Shown one piece after another: positions 1 to 11,530 of a DNA stretch of 64,000 bases. The notes below the pieces were generated by a model that saw nothing but the letters and a program-made list of their open reading frames with translations, had not been told where the DNA came from and did no database searches. Source of the DNA: Saccharum officinarum. Taxonomy: Eukaryota > Streptophyta > Magnoliopsida > Poales > Poaceae. The position numbers and the translations under genes were made by a program. The stretch covers positions 23,601,553 through 23,665,552 of the forward strand of contig CM036199.1 in the NCBI GenBank assembly GCA_020631735.1, in the 5' to 3' direction. Each line of letters starts with the position of its first letter. Within the stretch, counting starts at the first letter, position 1.

Positions 1-1015
1 ATACTAGCCCTACGATACGTACCATGGGCTCGAACCCTTCGGTAGGTCTCATAGGGACCCGGTTGGCCTCCTCCACCTTGAAGTTCCCAACCATCCGGCG
101 CGCTCGCCGGAGGACCTCCTCGAGGGCAAGGGATTCATGGGACATCCGGGTCCCCTCTAGAGATGCCTCCGGAGTCATCTGGTCGAGGCAGAGACGATGC
201 CGGCACAGCGGCATCACTCTGCGGCGATGGAAGGCCGCGGCCACCGCCGCAGCCGTCAAGCCCCGAAGGCGAAGCTGCTGCAGCGCCGCCAGCAGCGGGT
301 CCAGGTGTGGCTTCTCGGCTTCCGGCACTCCGTAAGTCCAGCGATCCTCTCGAGCGGTCAGCACGCGGCCGGTGTACCTCGGCAACTGATTTTTATCGTT
401 GCGGAGGTAGAACCAACCCTCGTGCCACCCGCTGTTCAAAGAGATGAGGCGAGCCAGGATGTACAGATCCGCCCGGCTTGACCTCACCTGTAGGACGCAG
501 CTCCCTACTCGAGCCGCGCACAGGACGCCCTTCTCCCCCGCCTTCTTGGCGAAGAGCTCGACCTTGAAAATGTGAAGCCACAGGTTCCACTGTGGCTCCA
601 CCCCAAGGTAGCCCTCGCAGACCGCCGCGAAGATGGCAGCCTACGCGACGGCGTTGGGGGCAAGGTGGTGAAGCTCCACCTGGTAGTAGTGGAGGAGCGC
701 GTGCATGAAGACGGACACCGGCACGCCAAACCCCCGCTCGTGGAAGCAGACAAAGCTCACCACGTACCCTTCAGGGGGCGCCGGCTCCCGGTGGGCAGGA
801 GGCGGCGCGATCCACTCCGGCTGCGACCGGCTCGTCCTTGGCCGCAGCAGCCCGTCCTCGACCAACTCTTCCAACCTCCTCTCCATCACCGAGGAGGCGG
901 CCCAGTCGTCGGCGAGGAGGATCTGGCTCTTTCCTGCCATCGGTGCTGTCGGAAGGGGGTGGACGGAGAGGATGCAGTGGCGGCAGCGACGCGGGCGAAG
1001 AGTGCAATAAGGCAA
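1..1015 (-). pseudogene. Antisense extra ORF of a Tat-like Ty3 element (gypsy-type Transposase_28-like), 3' part off the window
   Basis: Reading leftwards from the ATG at 1015, the frame gives about 124 codons ending GYVVSFVCFHERGFGVPVS...HLAPNAVA, then one TAG at 643-641, then stays open in the same frame (AAIFAAVCEGYL, later WHEGWFYLRND) to the window edge. This resembles the plant family called putative gypsy-type transposon (PF04195), found in many grass retroelements. The stop looks like a single CAG-to-TAG change, as expected from decay of a methylated C. The ORF runs opposite to the LTR at 2504-3643, whose polypurine-like tract is on the plus strand. An antisense ORF between pol and the 3' LTR is known in Tat-lineage elements such as Grande. 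Family match is from memory of conserved segments. Confidence 0.7.
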
Positions 1016-2503
1016 GGGTTGTCTGAGGCAGAAGATTGCAGGAGCGCAAGGGACCAGTGGGGAACGCAGACCCCTAGGCCTTGATTTTATATGCCCAGGC
1101 GGAAGCCCAATGGCCGCGCGAAAAGGTAGGAATAGTTTCCCGTATTAAATGCGCCCACCTAACCGTTTCCTTACATCTCGCAGGAGTTGGGCACGTGGCC
1201 GTCCCCCACGTCGTAACCGTATGCCACGTCGCCCACTACCATGCCGATCTCACCTCCCCTCCTAAAAAGACGTGCCCAGCTAACGGGCGGGGGAGGGATC
1301 CGCGGACGGATATTCCCGAATACCTGGGAAACGGGCCCCAAGCCCGATATGAGCCTCGAGGGAGCGAAAGCTGGCCCTCGACCAGGGTTCGACAGCTGCC
1401 CTCGAGCAACAGAGTTAGGGACGACCAAGGGTGTGCCCGTACAAGGCCAGGGCTCGAGCCACGCTCTCGAGGCACCCCAGGACGTATTCGAGGCCAAAGG
1501 AGGAGGTCGACGTAGGAATCCCCTCAGGGGAGGCACCAAGCCCTTGAATCCTATCGCAGGGAATCGAGATCCACACGGCCACTTCTTGGCATCTTTGAGA
1601 GCGCCTCCGGGCCACTAGCCGACCCCTAACGACTGGGGCATGGGCTCTCACTCGAATTCCCCCGTTAGCAGCTCAACGGAGGCCGTCGGAACTCGCCCAA
1701 ACGAGGGTAGTACGACGTTCTCCACCCCTCCTCCTTTTTTTTGGAAAAGGAGCATGAGGGACGAACAGTAAAAGATGGTCCGGACTCTGATCGACCTCAC
1801 GCGCGCGAGGCTCGGGGGCTCGACCGCAGAAACCTAAACCTTGAGGGATCGAAAGTTGGCCCTCGACCAGGGTTCGACAGCTGCCCTCGAGTAATAGAGT
1901 TAGGGATGACCAAGGGTGCGCCCGTACATGGCCAGGGCTCAAGCCATGCTCTCGAGGCACCCTAGGACGTATTCGATGCCAAAGGAGGAGGTCGACGTAG
2001 GAATCCCCTCGGGGGAGGCACCGAGCCCTCGAATCCTATCGCAGGGAATCGAGATCCACACGACCACTTCTTGGCATCTTTGAGAGTGCCTCCGGGCCAC
2101 TAGCCGACCCCTAACGACTGGGGCACGGGCTCTCACTCGAATTCCCCTGCTAGCAGCTCACCGGAGATCGTCGGAACTCGCCCAAACAGGGGTAGTACGG
2201 CGTTCCCCACCCCTCCTCCTCCTTCCTGAAGGAGGAGCGTGAGGGTCGCACAGCAAAAGACGGCCGGGACTCTGATCGACCTCGTGCGTGCAAGGCTCGG
2301 GGGCTTGACCGCAATGAATTATTCCCCAATAAAACAAATACAAGACCTCGGAGGAGTCTCAACACTCCACCGAGGCCTCGAGGGCTACACCCGATGGGTG
2401 CGCTCGCGCGCCCCCACCTAAAAAAAATCACGACGCTACGACTCCAGTTCAAACAAACCTCTAGGAGAGTGATCACACACTCACCCAAAGGCTCGGGGGC
2501 TAC
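1016..2503 (+). mobile_element. Non-coding 3' internal region of the Tat-like retrotransposon
   Basis: GC-rich sequence with no credible gene between the antisense ORF and the LTR. It is dominated by a 485-bp direct duplication and many CTCGAGG/CTCGGGGGCT motifs. It ends in a purine-rich tract (AAAGGCTCGGGGGC) directly before the LTR, as expected of a polypurine tract for a plus-oriented element. Confidence 0.6.
1354..2318 (+). repeat. Two tandem copies of a ~485-bp unit in the retroelement
   Basis: Copy 1 runs about 1354-1838 and copy 2 about 1839-2318. Both start near CCTYGAGGGAKCGAAAG and end with GGCTCGGGGGCTYGACCGCA. They differ by scattered substitutions and a small indel at the poly-T/CTCCT stretch near 1735 and 2220. 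Such subterminal tandem arrays are common upstream of the 3' LTR in Tat elements. Confidence 0.85.
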
Positions 2504-2612
2504 TGTCGGTATCAACAGTACGGGGGTACCCACATCCATCGCTAATAAAAAACTAAAATGGCTGAAACCGCAATAAAAGGCAGCCCGCCTCGACCGTGTA
2601 TCCAGTCCGCCC

Positions 2613-2699
2613 CGTACGAGGCCCGCTCGACGGGGCGCCTCGACCGCGCTCCGGCTCCGACTCGTACGAGGCCCGCTCGACGGGGCGCCTCGACCGCGC
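2613..2699 (+). repeat. 51-bp tandem duplication inside the LTR
   Basis: The segment GTACGAGGCCCGCTCGACGG and what follows occurs at about 2613 and again at 2664, rich in CTCGACCGCGC. It lies in the U3 part upstream of the TATA box, where duplicated blocks often act as enhancers; that role is inference. Confidence 0.8.
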
Positions 2700-3292
2700 G
2701 CCCATCCCGTACAGCAAGGTACCTTGACGGCGCTCCGACCCGCGCGAGGCTCGTCTGCCCACTGGGAAAAACTCCGACTCGCGTAAGCCCGGGTCGAGCG
2801 CCTCAGCTTCTTCTCTTTACCTACACCAGGACAAAAGCCATAGCATTTAATGCGGTTACCTACTACCATCTACCGGCATGGCTACGACTAGGATCGACAT
2901 GGGAACAATGCCCGTGTCAGATCTCACTGTTTTACCGCCCATCCCGTGATGGGAGGTGAAAACCGTCACTGTACCCACCTTACCGCGCACTGTTTACCAT
3001 CGATCACCCTCGAGGGAGGATAAGACAAGGCCCGTTCTCCGCAATCTCGGGGATTCGGCCTTATCCATCCGGTCTCGACCCGGCCTCGACCCAACCTCGA
3101 CGCTCGGCACAGTTCAACGGCAAGGGAAGGACGGTGTGGCACAGCGCTCTGGGTCATTTCGCCGTCTCGTCTCCCACGACGCCATGGTGTCCAGGGATGG
3201 CCGGCCATTCCCAGAGCACGTCGCTACGGTCAGCTCAACAGGAATCGACAAAACATCACCTCAAGGCTCCCCGTCGTCTTGGCCTCTTCTCG

Positions 3293-3303
3293 CCCTATAA
3301 AAG
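3293..3303 (+). promoter_or_regulatory. LTR TATA box
   Basis: CCTATAAAAGG sits about 340 bp before the LTR end, a usual place for the pol II start of a plant LTR. Assignment rests on motif and position only. Confidence 0.55.
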
Positions 3304-3706
3304 GGCAGGCCAGGGTTCTACAACGGGGAGGGACAATGAAGAAATACAAGAGACAACAGGCAAGACGCAAGATAGAGATCGATATCTCAAGCAATCACTC
3401 TTGTCCTCTTTTTCCTCTCTTTGAGACTTGGGCTCGACGCCCTCTCTCGCATGCTTGTAACCCCTACACGAGCACTTCGGTGCAAGGAAATACAAACTTC
3501 TCCCCCCCCTCCGCTGGACGTAGGGCCTTCTTTTGCCTGAACCAGGATAAACCCCCGTGTGTTCTCCTTGCATCACCATCCAGGAAAGAGACACGCAGCA
3601 TTTACTCGTTGATTTAGGACCCCCTCGGGTCTGAACACCGACAGAACCCTTGTACTCCACCTATGTGCAGCTGCTGATGGTGGACCAAACATTCTGATTT
3701 CCGGAG

Positions 3707-3877
3707 GGGATAGCAAAGGATGTCATGGTGTCAATCCGAGATCACTACGTCCCCACTGACTTCATGGTCCTAGACATGGGAGAAGAAGAATATGATCCAT
3801 CGATTGTACTAGGAAGACCGTTCCTCAACACTACTCGAGCAATCATCTACATGAGATCAGGGGAAGTCCACTTCTAG
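3707..3877 (+). pseudogene. Retropepsin fragment of an Athila-type polyprotein
   Basis: A 56-codon open stretch reads GIAKDVMVSIRDHYVPTDF, then VLDMGEEEYDP, then IVLGRPFLNTTRAIIYMRSG, ending at TAG. This is the C-terminal half of the aspartic protease of Athila-like elements, whose hallmark is a VPxDFVVLDM...ILGRPFLATxRALIDVxxG pattern. The catalytic DTG half would lie upstream and is lost, apparently cut by the Tat-like insertion. A further stop lies just upstream, so it is not functional. Confidence 0.75.
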
Positions 3878-4199
3878 TTCCCTGCCAAGAAGGTACGCTG
3901 CTATTTTAATAGTTATACAACTTATGAATAGCCAAAGTAGAACAAATCGAGGAGGAGGCGTCGTTCAGCCCAACGCTGTAAGAATCAGCTCCCAAAGAAT
4001 GAAGAAGAAATGAATGACGAAGGAGAACCTGTGAAGGACAAGTCCCCAACATCAAAGTCAACTTCACCAACTAAACAGGTATGTAAGGAGAACGGATCAT
4101 TGTCCAGTTCACCATCACAAGAGGTGTAACCAAGGTTGCTATTCAGACCTAGTGATGCACCTTGGGAAGAATGAACAAGATAAGAAGTCATGTTCGGAG

Positions 4200-6050
4200 G
4201 ACTTAAATCATAAAACCCTCACCGGGAGGTAAACTCGGTAGTTATCCATATTTCTCTTTTTAGCATTGCATAATTTTAGCATATTTATTTTCCTACATTA
4301 GTATAATTAATTTATGTTGCATATTTACTTTACTACATCTGCATTAGAAAAAAGAGAATAAAAATATTTGCTTGTTACATTGCACCAATAATCCTAAACC
4401 CCATGTGAATAATTTTATGGCATAAAACCTGCATGAATATTCACCGTGGTGGCATAAAAATAAAAATAAATATTCGTTCATCTTGTTACATTTTCTATTG
4501 CATCATATAAAATATAAAATCTAAAAATAATATTGAAAAAAGATCATGTTGTAATTATGCTTAAAACAAACATAATCAAACATGGAAGAGCTCTAGGCAA
4601 CTGAGGCTTAGGTGGTTAACCACTAACGCTTAATCCGTTCCACAAGTTTTGTTGTCTATTTGAGCTTTGCAGGATTTAAAGGATCAAGAAGAACCGACAA
4701 GCGAGTGATGTTCTATCCACTATTAGAGCACTGCTTCAACCATCATATCATCAATGAATACTTCGATAGAGGAGTGAGTACATTTTCACTACCGGTTTGC
4801 TACACAGCAAGAATGAACAACTATGTCGTCATCCAGTTTGGGGGAAAGCATCACCTATGTATCTAGCTAAGTATTCCTTTTCTCTTTTTACTTTACTACT
4901 TTTAAGTGTGCTATTCATTAAAAACAATAAAAAGATACATAACCATAAAACAAAATAAAGATTTCCTTTTCAGCTCTATATACATAGTAGATTGGTGTGC
5001 TCTTTAAGTTTGAAATAAAATAAAAAGAGAGTGTGTACAAAAGTTTGCTTTTCTGCTTAAATAAAATAGACTCTAAGATTATCTTTTTATGAAAATGATG
5101 AATAGTTGATATGCCATAATTCTTTTCAAGTACCTAATTTTAGCCTTGAATTCTCCCAAGTTTTAGATACAATTGTTTTGATCTAAAGATTTACTCTGAG
5201 CCTGAAACTTGTGGGTAGCAAATGCTTGATCTAAGTCTAGATAATTGACGGATATAATATGAGAAGGTCTGAGCTACTGTTTATCTTGTTCCTAGTGATA
5301 TTTGAGTTTCGGAGATTTATCTTTTAAAAATTTTTAATGCTACATGATGAGTTCCTTGTATGACAGAGTTTGAATTCTTACCACAGCCATACATGAACGT
5401 TAGACTAGGAAAACTTTCACATATATATGCTACTTGCTTTGCATTGACTGTTATCGAGCTTTGTTGACCCTTAGAGACATGTCATGCTTTTAAAATCAAG
5501 ATCACGCACACTCCACCTAAATATGCTACTTCTACATTGGAAGTACATAACAACATGCTTCCCATTTAGATCCACAAAAAATATTTCACTCTTACACTGG
5601 GAGTGAACACCAAAAATATGTTTTTTATCCATCTACCTAATCACCCCAAATACCACCAAATAAAGCTCCAATGTTCTTGTTTTTATCTCTCAAAATTCTG
5701 TGGCAGAAAAGAAGCACGTGGCTATGCAAAAGTTATTCATAAAAAAAGATAAAAAAGAAGAAAAGTATTGAAAAAATGGATGTGTCCGAAATATTAAAAC
5801 AATGGGTACTCTGATGCCCGTCTAAAAAAAGAGAAGAAATGAATAAGATAGTCCATATTTTCTTACAAGGTTGTTTTCAAATTTCAAAAGAGAGATATAT
5901 TTTTGAGGAGCAAAAGTAGAATTAGGTTTTCATCATTACCACCATTGGCACCATTCATAGCCACTCCCACCATATATCCATTCCACTCCTCATATTCACA
6001 CACATGTGCATCTTGATTTGATTGTATGTGTGAGTGCAATCAAGCCATAT
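4200..6050. other. AT-rich retroelement 3' region, no gene recognised
   Basis: About 1.9 kb of AT-rich sequence with frequent stops in all frames. The short ORF at 4660-4866 has no recognisable domain. The segment 5100-5700, with short motifs such as CACTCCACCTAAATATGCTAC, looks like the long 3' untranslated part of Athila-type elements. Confidence 0.5.
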
Positions 6051-7440
6051 TGTGGGTTTTAGTATTGATGATCACCAAATTAGAGGACTAATGAGATTTA
6101 TCGAGATGATTAGCAGGAATTGACTTTTGGAGGATGTTTTACAAGATGAAAGTGACCCCAATTGCAAATGATGGTTGTTACCGACTCAAAGAAGGTGTAA
6201 ACATATTTATATTTTTATATTTTAAATTTGAGTTTAGGAAAGGCCGTACTATTAAGGGGAACTCAAGTACACTTATCAAGTGTGCAACCAAGTGCTCATA
6301 TTTTGACCAGAACATCCTCATACCCCAGCCAAAGCAGCAGTACAATCAGTTTCTTCATCCCACTATTTTGGCCAGGGCAGCAGTGCCGCTCTTTAAGGGC
6401 GGCAATGCTGCCCATAACTGACCGTTGGGCCCCAAGGGGTATATATACTCACTTGCCTAGCCTCCAATGGTTTGGTTCTCTTCTCTAACAACTCAGTTTG
6501 ACAGAAAATAGATCAGAGCCCTATTCTCTCTCCTCCATTATTGCTCCTTCAAGCTCCCAAGCATTCATTTGATTCCCACCATCAAAACTTAAGAGAAAAG
6601 GCAACAAAACTCGATTGGAGAGCAGATCCATTGATTCTCAAAGTTTGAGAGCACTTGGTTCATGTTTGGTCTGCGTTCTTGAGTTCTTTACTCTTGGAGC
6701 TTTGCTCCTAGCCGGCTAGGCGTCACCCTTGAGCTTGCCAACTTGTGTGGCAGCCTAGGGAGGTTTGTAAACCTATGTTGAAGCTAAGAAATCGCCCCTC
6801 ACTTCAAGAGTTTGCTCTCTTGATTTGAGAACAAGGAAAAGGCAAGTCTTTATGGTAATCCCAAGCCTTTTGTGGCAAACCTCAACAACGTGGAGTAGGC
6901 AAGCCTTGGTGGCGAGCCGAACCACGGGATAAATCACCGTGTCACCTTGTGCTTGATTCATTTCATATTGCTTTGAGGTCATTTTAGGGTTTGTGGTTGA
7001 TCTACTTGAATACACTTGATATGTCATTTTCAACTGTTGATCTGTGAAGTATACACCTACAGAAAGCCTAGAAAATTAACTGATCCAAATTTGGTTGGTT
7101 GAATTTTAAATCATTTACTCACCTTCCTGCGTAGGTGCGGTAGTGCCGCCCTATAGGTGCGGCAGTGCCACCCTCTGGTATACTAAAGCTTTGCTATACT
7201 TGTTCTATCACTTCAACTATTAATCTGTGTAAAAGAAACATGCAGAAAGTCTATAAGTTTAACTGTTCTATATTTGATAGACTTAGGTTCAAACTATTAT
7301 CACTTTCTCTCTGCGCAGGTGTGGCAGTGCCGCCCTCTAAGTGCAGCAGTGCCGCCCTCTGGCCTGACTAGCTCTTAAGTTGAATTTTTACAAGCCTATT
7401 CACCCCCCTCTAGGCCTCTTAGGCTTACCAGGATCCTACA
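6051..7440 (+). mobile_element. SIRE/Maximus-like copia LTR, probably solo
   Basis: Begins TGTGGGTTTTAGTATTGATG and ends TTCACCCCCCTCTAGGCC...GGATCCTACA; both ends are characteristic of grass SIRE/Maximus (Opie/Ji type) LTRs. It carries a TATA box (GGGGTATATATACTC) near 6439, and GCGGCAGTGCCGCCCT motifs near 6375 and in tandem at 7135-7365. No primer site or coding region adjoins it on either side, so it appears to be a solo LTR inside the Athila-like element. A clean 5-bp target duplication was not seen, so the ends may be off by a few bases. Confidence 0.6.
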
Positions 7441-7949
7441 GTATGACTCATTTCCTGAATCCATTGTTTAACTTTACAATATATACTTTGCAAGTATGTA
7501 TGAGCTATCTTCATACCTATGAGCTCCACATAAGCCTTAGTTGTAGGGTGAGAGAGGGAGAAGACATAACATCACTATTGTCTTGGTGAGGATCCACAAA
7601 TACCACATATATGAGAGACTTGAGAGGGTTGTACAAAGAAATCTTTGAGCTTTATTTTGAAAACTTATACAAACTTTGGAATGATGGTTGAATGAAGAGC
7701 GTGAGACATAGCGCTTGACTTGATCGTTCTGTCTTTTAATTACTCAAGACCCGAGTGAAGGCTAAGAAGCTCCATGGTTGAAGATAATATAGGTAAGTTT
7801 GAAAGTCAGAATAAGTTTATTCTAATGCAGAGGAGAATTCCTATTTGAACGCATGTGTACTTTTGAGACGTGAAAGTATTGAAGCAACTCCTGATCCATT
7901 GCTGAGTTTACTTTGCTAAGGGACAAGCAAAGGTTAAGCTTGGAAGAGT
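7441..7949 (+). other. Remaining Athila-like 3' untranslated region with polypurine tract
   Basis: No coding potential. It ends in AAGGTTAAGCTTGGAAGAG immediately before the LTR, the expected position of the plus-strand primer. Confidence 0.5.
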
Positions 7950-9424
7950 TGTTGACGGTCACTAACTACTATTATAAACCATCAACGAACATGAATAAGA
8001 TATAAATTAATCTCCAACATAGAATTAGGGTTAAATTGACATAATTCCACAGGTTTTGGTGAATCTGTATTTCTGCAGGGGTTACTAAGGAAAAGAGCCA
8101 AAGAGGACCCAAATGTTGGGCTAAAAAGCATATCCTACGCGAAAACTTGAGAAGGATCTAGAAGACACGAGAAGGCGACCCACTGAAGAGGGACCCACCT
8201 GGCATTGAGCTAGGTCGGCCGACCCCACCCCCAGGTCGGTCGACCTGGGGGCCCACCTGTCAGTCTCGGTCTTCTACGTCGTTTCCTCCACCGCCTTAGG
8301 GATTGCATCTTCACCGTTGATCAAGGTCGGTTTGATCCAAGGGCTCTGGTTTATCCCACCGGCCTATATAAGCAAGACCCTACCCTTGGGTTTAGGGGAT
8401 TGAAGTCATTTGATCAAGTTATTAGGGCCAAAAACCCTAATCTCCTTAGAGCTCCACCATATTCTAGGGCATAGCTAACTAGGCTAGAAGTAGAGGGAGG
8501 CAAGCTTCGCTTGGATTCCGGATCGTATCAAGAGCGCGGCTTGGTAAAGCCTTCTGTAACCTCTCTCTTGTATCTTTCTGTATTTATTTGCTAGCTACAA
8601 TTGATTTGATATTACTCTATATATTGTTTATGTTCTCAGTTATATTGTTCATCGTCTACTTTGATTATGTGCTTAGTATAGTTAGATTATCTTTATATTC
8701 AAGCATAAGATCGTATAGCGCTCACCTAGAAGTACAATGGGTGAGTGGTCAACATTGTGTAAGCGTGGTGCTTATACGTTGTTTACCTGCGGATGCACCC
8801 TATATTTTGGGCCATGTGGTAGATCGCGGATGTGATACTCCTGTTGAGTCCTTTGTAGTCCACTCCCTGAATATAGGAGAAGTAGGACCCGGTTACGAAG
8901 GAAGACTTGCTCTATTCTGGATTTTCTTTAGTAATGTCTCTTATGTGTAGATATGAAGTTATCTTGCGATGATTGCTATGTGTAATTGCACTAATCATAG
9001 TATACTTTGACATGTGATTAAGAATGATTTAGAAATATTCCTTTACACTACCTAAACCACGCTAATGCTATAGAAGGAAATGCTCTAAGTGAATTATATT
9101 ATTTATGACTTGACATTTATCATTTATTATTATTTATCTTATAACTTATCCCTGTTATGAGTAGATGAATGAGACATGGTTAACTCTCCATTGTATGTAC
9201 AAGTGATCATCACATTTCCTTTAGCAATCCCTTCCAAGCAATAAAAATATAAATAACGATCCCTGAAATACTCCTGGGTAAAATGTTACAATTGTATAAT
9301 TATCTGTGTGTTTGCGAATACCTTTCCATTCTTATCTTCATATTCTTTCTAGTCACATGAAATAATAGGATAACTACTTAGTAGTAATGTTAGGTAGTGC
9401 CTACAATCACTTTTAGGTCCAACA
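7950..9424 (+). mobile_element. Athila-like LTR (1475 bp)
   Basis: Starts TGTTGACGGTCACTAAC and ends TTTTAGGTCCAACA, giving TGTTG...CAACA inverted ends. A TATA box (GGCCTATATAAGC) is at 8361-8373, followed by the AGGGTTTAGGG-type leader. It follows a polypurine-like tract, so it is a 3' LTR in plus orientation. ORFs inside it (such as 8588-8950) show no domain and are taken as chance. Confidence 0.65.
8361..8373 (+). promoter_or_regulatory. TATA box of the Athila-like LTR
   Basis: GGCCTATATAAGC, the strongest TATA match in this LTR, roughly 410 bp after its start. Confidence 0.5.
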
Positions 9425-9499
9425 CTAGGGATGACAACTTAGTACAAGTAGGCTAGAGGTGCAGGTAATTAATAGGTGGCTACTAAAACAAATGTTAAG

Positions 9500-10250
9500 T
9501 TAATAAATACCAACAATAATAATCTCAATCCACAACCGGTGGAACCCCAATCGAAGCATAATTTCTCTCAGGTACGGACATTCTACACTATGATCATAGG
9601 CTTTCTTTGTATCCAACTTGAGAGCACAGCACCGCAAGTCCCTGGCACGCTTCTTTTTCATAAAATGTAAACATTCATAAGCTGTTATTATATTGTCCAT
9701 GATCAGCCTGCCAGGTACAAAGGCCGATTGTTCCTCAGAAATTATTTCTAGCAAAATCTTCTTCAGTCTGTTTGCAACTGCCTTAGAGGCAATCTTATAA
9801 ATTACATTGCACAGACTGATCGGTCGAAAATGACCCAGCTCCTCTGGGTTCTCAACCTTCGGTATTAACACAATGATCGTATCATTGATCACCTTCGGGT
9901 CGTCATCCCCACGCAGGACACGCAACACTGCTAAGATCACATGTGCTCCACACAGGTCCCAGTGTTGCTAGAAAAAATGTGTCAGGAACCCATCCGGTCC
10001 CGGTGCTTTTGTGGGAAACATCTGAAAAAGAGCCTCCTTCACCTCTAGTCCTGTGAAAGGCATCAACAATTTATCATTCATCTCAAGCATGACCTTCACA
10101 GGAACTGTACCTAAGATAGCTTCCATATTATACACTCCCTCCGAGTGAAATAAATTTCGTAGAATTCCCTTGTCACATCCCTCGTCTCTTTCTCGGACTC
10201 AGTAAAATCACCATTGGCCTTCTTCAGCTTACTAATCTTGTTTCTTCTTT
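9500..10250 (-). pseudogene. LINE reverse transcriptase, N-terminal part
   Basis: The open part 9940-9500 reads NDTIIVLIPKVENPEELGHF, then RPISLCNVIYKIASKAVANRL, then SAFVPGRLIMDNI and CALKLDTKKAYD. These are the first conserved blocks of L1-type reverse transcriptases, ending with the first catalytic Asp. The YADD/FADD block and the rest are absent. Upstream (10250-9940) the PTKAPGPDG-type block is readable but broken by stops and shifts. The original product copied LINE RNA at the nicked target; this copy cannot. Confidence 0.88.
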
Positions 10251-10251
10251 T

Positions 10252-11361
10252 TCAGCAGCTTGCACGAAGGTGAAAAAACCATGTATTTCGGTCCCCATCA
10301 GCTAGCCACATGATCCTTGATCTCTGCCGCCACATAATCTCCTCTCTGTGATTTAATTCCATTATGCGTTCCTTGATCTTCAACTCAGCATGTGATGGAC
10401 CAACTCGCAGTGGATCAGACTGCAGACGCTCTTGCTCAGCAGCTAGCTTGCGCAGCTCCCGACGAACACTGCCAAAGGTCGTCCTCTCCCAGCGCTGCAG
10501 GTGGCCACTGACCTCACCTATTTTGCGCCGGAGATCTTGCATGCTGGTCGGTTCCTGCCCCTCGCAGGCCTCCGCCAGCGTCGACGAAAAATCATCGTGG
10601 GTTTCCCACATCACCTCGTATTTAAAACTCTTCTTTTTGCTGCCACTCGGCTAGTCCGATCGCCAAGAAAGGATGATCGGATCATGGCATGGTCCGATGC
10701 AGCCACCGTGAGGTGCCGAACCACGGCTAGAGGATAGCGCTCTGACCAGTCAGCCGTGGCCAAGGCTCTATCCAATCGAACCCGGCAGTAAGAACCACCG
10801 GTAACCTTCTTTTCATATGTCCAGTTCCTCCCCTCGAAGCCAAGATCCGCCAAGCCACACACATCAATGGCTTCTCTAAAGCCCTCCATCTGAGCGTTGC
10901 TCCGCTCCTTCACTCCAACATGTTCGGACCTGTCCAGAACTTCGTTAAAATCACCTATGCAAACCCAGGGAAGCGGAGACGTAGATTTTATGAATTTCAG
11001 AACATCCCACGTCTTATGCCTCTCACTGGTACGTGCCTCCCCATACACACATGTCAATCTCCAAGGCTCAGAATCACCTTCTTTTAAGATAGCATCTATA
11101 TGATATTGTGAGTACAGTAAAATTTGCAAATTTATATTATTGTTCTAGAAAATCCCCAGACCACCACTGCGGCCTGTACTGCTCACGGCAAACGAAAAAT
11201 CAAAACCTAATGTGGTTTTCAACTGCTCCACCCTTGCCTTGTGCACTTGAGTCTCCATAACACAAAGTACAGAAGGGGGCAAACTGCTTCGTCAGATCGC
11301 GAAGCTCCTTCACTGTCGCGGCATTGCCAAGTCCGCGACAGTTCTAACTCAGGCAACTCAT
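10252..11361 (-). pseudogene. LINE apurinic-type endonuclease plus linker
   Basis: The likely start ATG is at 11361-11359. The fifth codon after it is TAG where L1 elements have the Trp of the WNCRGLG motif. After it the frame keeps NCRGLGNAATV, the METQ glutamate, the CIGDFNEV motif, LDRAL and the ASDHAMI motif, so all recognisable catalytic residues of the exonuclease-endonuclease-phosphatase fold are present. The linker to the polymerase (10614-10252) is in another frame. The enzyme normally nicks target DNA for target-primed reverse transcription. Confidence 0.85.
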
Positions 11362-11369
11362 TGGGGATG

Positions 11370-11530
11370 GCGGCACTCCTCAAGGGAGCCCGCCCCATCT
11401 TCCATTTTGCGCTTCCAATCTCCCAAACAGAACGCCTGAATCACGAACAAAATCTTCCCCGCAGATCGAAACATCACCTCCTTCTCGCTGAAATCCTTCA
11501 AAGTCAGCAGCCTGGCCACTGCCATCTGGA
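11370..11530 (-). pseudogene. LINE ORF1 remnant (DUF4283-like)
   Basis: A minus-strand frame reads LKDFSEKEVMFRSAGKILF, then AFCLGDWKRKMEDG, the LGDWKRVMEGGPW signature of plant LINE ORF1 proteins. It is joined directly to the endonuclease start, so the central part and the zinc knuckle of ORF1 are deleted. Confidence 0.65.

Larger units (their letters stand above)
2504..3643 (+). mobile_element. 3' LTR (1140 bp) of the Tat-like Ty3 retrotransposon
   Basis: Begins TGTCGGTATCAACAG after a purine-rich tract and ends GAACACCGACA, giving the TGTCGG...CCGACA inverted ends of an LTR. A TATA box (CCTATAAAAG) lies near 3294. The 5' LTR is outside the window, so the target duplication cannot be tested. 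The sequence right after it (protease of another element) shows it inserted into an older Athila-like element. Confidence 0.8.
3644..7949 (+). mobile_element. Decayed internal part of an Athila-like Ty3 element
   Basis: Starts abruptly at the Tat-like LTR and ends at the LTR at 7950. It holds a protease remnant at 3707-3877, then a lysine/proline-rich tail, a CACCGGGAGGTAAACTCGG block near 4220 that resembles the post-pol region of Athila elements, and several kb of AT-rich sequence without coding capacity. The end, AGGGACAAGCAAAGGTTAAG followed by a purine run, matches the polypurine-tract region of Athila elements. No reverse transcriptase, RNase H or integrase is visible, so this copy was non-autonomous or heavily deleted. 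A SIRE-like LTR interrupts it at 6051-7440. Confidence 0.6.
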
